Below, one piece after another: positions 4,598-5,487 of a stretch of DNA of 5,487 nucleotides. Below the pieces are notes generated by a model, which saw only the letters and a list, made by a program, of their open reading frames with translations, was not told where the DNA came from and searched no databases. How positions within the stretch are numbered: the first letter of the stretch is position 1; every line of letters begins with the position of its first letter. The stretch comes from Elusimicrobiota bacterium (GTDB lineage: Bacteria; Elusimicrobiota; Elusimicrobia; UBA1565; UBA9628): the NCBI GenBank assembly GCA_028871595.1, contig JAGWMT010000224.1, forward strand, positions 1 through 5,487, read 5' to 3'. A program made the position numbers and the translations under genes.

Positions 4598-5487
4598 ATG
4601 CAGATCAACTTTTTGGCCGCGCTCCTCTCGAGCCTGATCCTCGCCGCGCCGTCGCGCGCCGCGAAGGTCGAGCTCGCGGAGATGTCGGCGTCGGCGATGG
4701 CTCCGGCTGCCCCTTCGATCTCCGCGCTGGCGATCTCGCCTCTGAGCGTCGCGGCGGTTCCGTCGCTGTCCGTCGCGCCTTCGGTCGCTCCGACGGCCGC
4801 GATGGCCGCTCCGATCGCGCTGGCGCCGGCCGCCGTTCCGGCCTTGGCCGCGCCTTCCGCCGTTGCCGCCGCCGCCGCTCCGGTGTCCGCGTTCACGCAG
4901 GTTCGCCGGACGGCCGCGACCTTGGCCAAGCCGGAGACCGACGCGGCGTCGCACCTGGACGGCCTCTACGATTCCGCGGCGAAAGCTCCCGCGTTGGAGG
5001 CCGGGGCCGACGTCTCGGCGGCTCCCGCTTCGGGCGCGCCGCGCCGCCGCTCCATCGGCCTGACCAAGGCCGCCGCGCCCGCCATTCATCGCGAGTACTT
5101 CAGCCCCGCCGGGGCCGAAGCCAAGGAGCTGGCCAAGCTGGCGACCAGCCTTTCCGAAAACCACCTTCCTCATTATAAGACCGCGGTCGTTTCACAGGCG
5201 GTGGATGACCGTCGTCCCACGGTGGTCATCCTGTCTCCCGGTTCGCGGCACAAGGTCGCCATCGCGCGCGAGGGAGGCAAGCAGTCGCCCGGCGACGTGC
5301 ACCTGGCCTTGGACGCGTCGTGGCTGACCCAGGTGGAGGGCCCGGACGGCAAGACGCGGCTTCTCCTGAAGAAGGGCGTGACCTTCGACGAGAAGGGTCA
5401 AGCGACCCTCGTCGAATACAAGATTCCCCGCGTGGTGCGCTACTTCGCGAACTACTTCACTCTCGGCGCCAACGACCGCGACGACGG
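4598..5487 (+). CDS. Exported Ala/Pro-rich protein of unknown function, 3' end outside the window
   Basis: The frame is open from the ATG at 4598 to the right edge (296 full codons plus two bases). Residues 1-21 form a Sec-type signal peptide (FLAALLSSLILAAP core, cleavage after S-R-A), although the n-region carries no Lys or Arg, which is unusual. Residues 23-100 are a low-complexity Ala/Pro/Ser/Val linker with SVAPSVAPTAAMAAP-type runs, like the N-terminus of the divergent neighbour. From about 165 the sequence turns into ordinary globular protein: EYFSPAGAEAKELAKLATSL, the strand-like TVVILSPGSRHKVAIARE, then GDVHLALDASWL, LLLKKGVTFDEKG and VVRYFANYFTLG. I do not recognise the family. GC-rich wobble positions and the absence of stops support coding over the Arg-rich overlapping frames. 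An alternative TTG directly before the ATG would add one residue only. Confidence 0.8.
   Translation, partial: MQINFLAALLSSLILAAPSRAAKVELAEMSASAMAPAAPSISALAISPLSVAAVPSLSVAPSVAPTAAMAAPIALAPAAVPALAAPSAVAAAAAPVSAFTQVRRTAATLAKPETDAASHLDGLYDSAAKAPALEAGADVSAAPASGAPRRRSIGLTKAAAPAIHREYFSPAGAEAKELAKLATSLSENHLPHYKTAVVSQAVDDRRPTVVILSPGSRHKVAIAREGGKQSPGDVHLALDASWLTQVEGPDGKTRLLLKKGVTFDEKGQATLVEYKIPRVVRYFANYFTLGANDRDD

Noticed and set aside
4487..5173. Upstream extension of the 569-residue minus-strand gene to 798 residues
   Set aside because: The added part is antisense to the exported plus-strand gene, is Arg/Gly-rich shadow sequence, and would bury a good signal peptide and promoter inside the protein.
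4579..5178. Plus-strand frame of 199 codons and a smaller one at 4863-5063
   Set aside because: Both are Arg-rich frames overlapping the 4598 gene, which has a signal peptide and an ordinary globular sequence that continues past their stops.

Overview
The window is GC-rich bacterial DNA. Two divergent genes at its right end encode exported proteins whose N-termini continue from a Sec signal peptide into long Ala/Pro/Ser/Val stretches (repeated SLAP/SVAP-type words). From memory this style is common in Elusimicrobiota. That is a weak, composition-based guess, and no marker gene here fixes the lineage.

Left part (1-553, minus strand): the 5' end of an IS5-family (DUF4096-type) transposase runs off the left edge. 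Immediately beyond the IS end is a response-regulator receiver domain. It reads normally up to about residue 77 and then falls into an unrelated tail and a stop, so the IS appears to have cut the regulator. A plausible promoter and Shine-Dalgarno for the broken gene remain at 559-603.

Centre (633-2333, plus strand, then intergenic): a gene for a 412-residue protein with a clean signal peptide that I do not recognise. It is followed by about 410 bases without a convincing gene. That stretch holds two tandem DnaA-box-like words and a compact cluster of perfect inverted repeats whose helices exclude one another.

Right part (2334-5487): on the minus strand, a VOC/glyoxalase-fold protein (2334-2693) lies downstream of a 569-residue exported protein (2777-4486) whose C-terminal half looks like a GNAT/FemAB-type acyltransferase fold. 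On the plus strand, a second exported Ala/Pro-rich protein of unknown function starts at 4598 and runs off the right edge.

The most striking structure is the 111-bp gap between the last two genes. A perfect 10-bp inverted repeat (arms 4516-4525 and 4558-4567) puts the same word, CCCCTGGCGA, exactly 17 nt upstream of a -10-like hexamer on each strand. Each hexamer sits only 6-7 nt before its ATG. This suggests a symmetric, co-regulated divergent promoter pair producing leaderless mRNAs. The VOC gene also has a -10-like hexamer 6 nt before its ATG.
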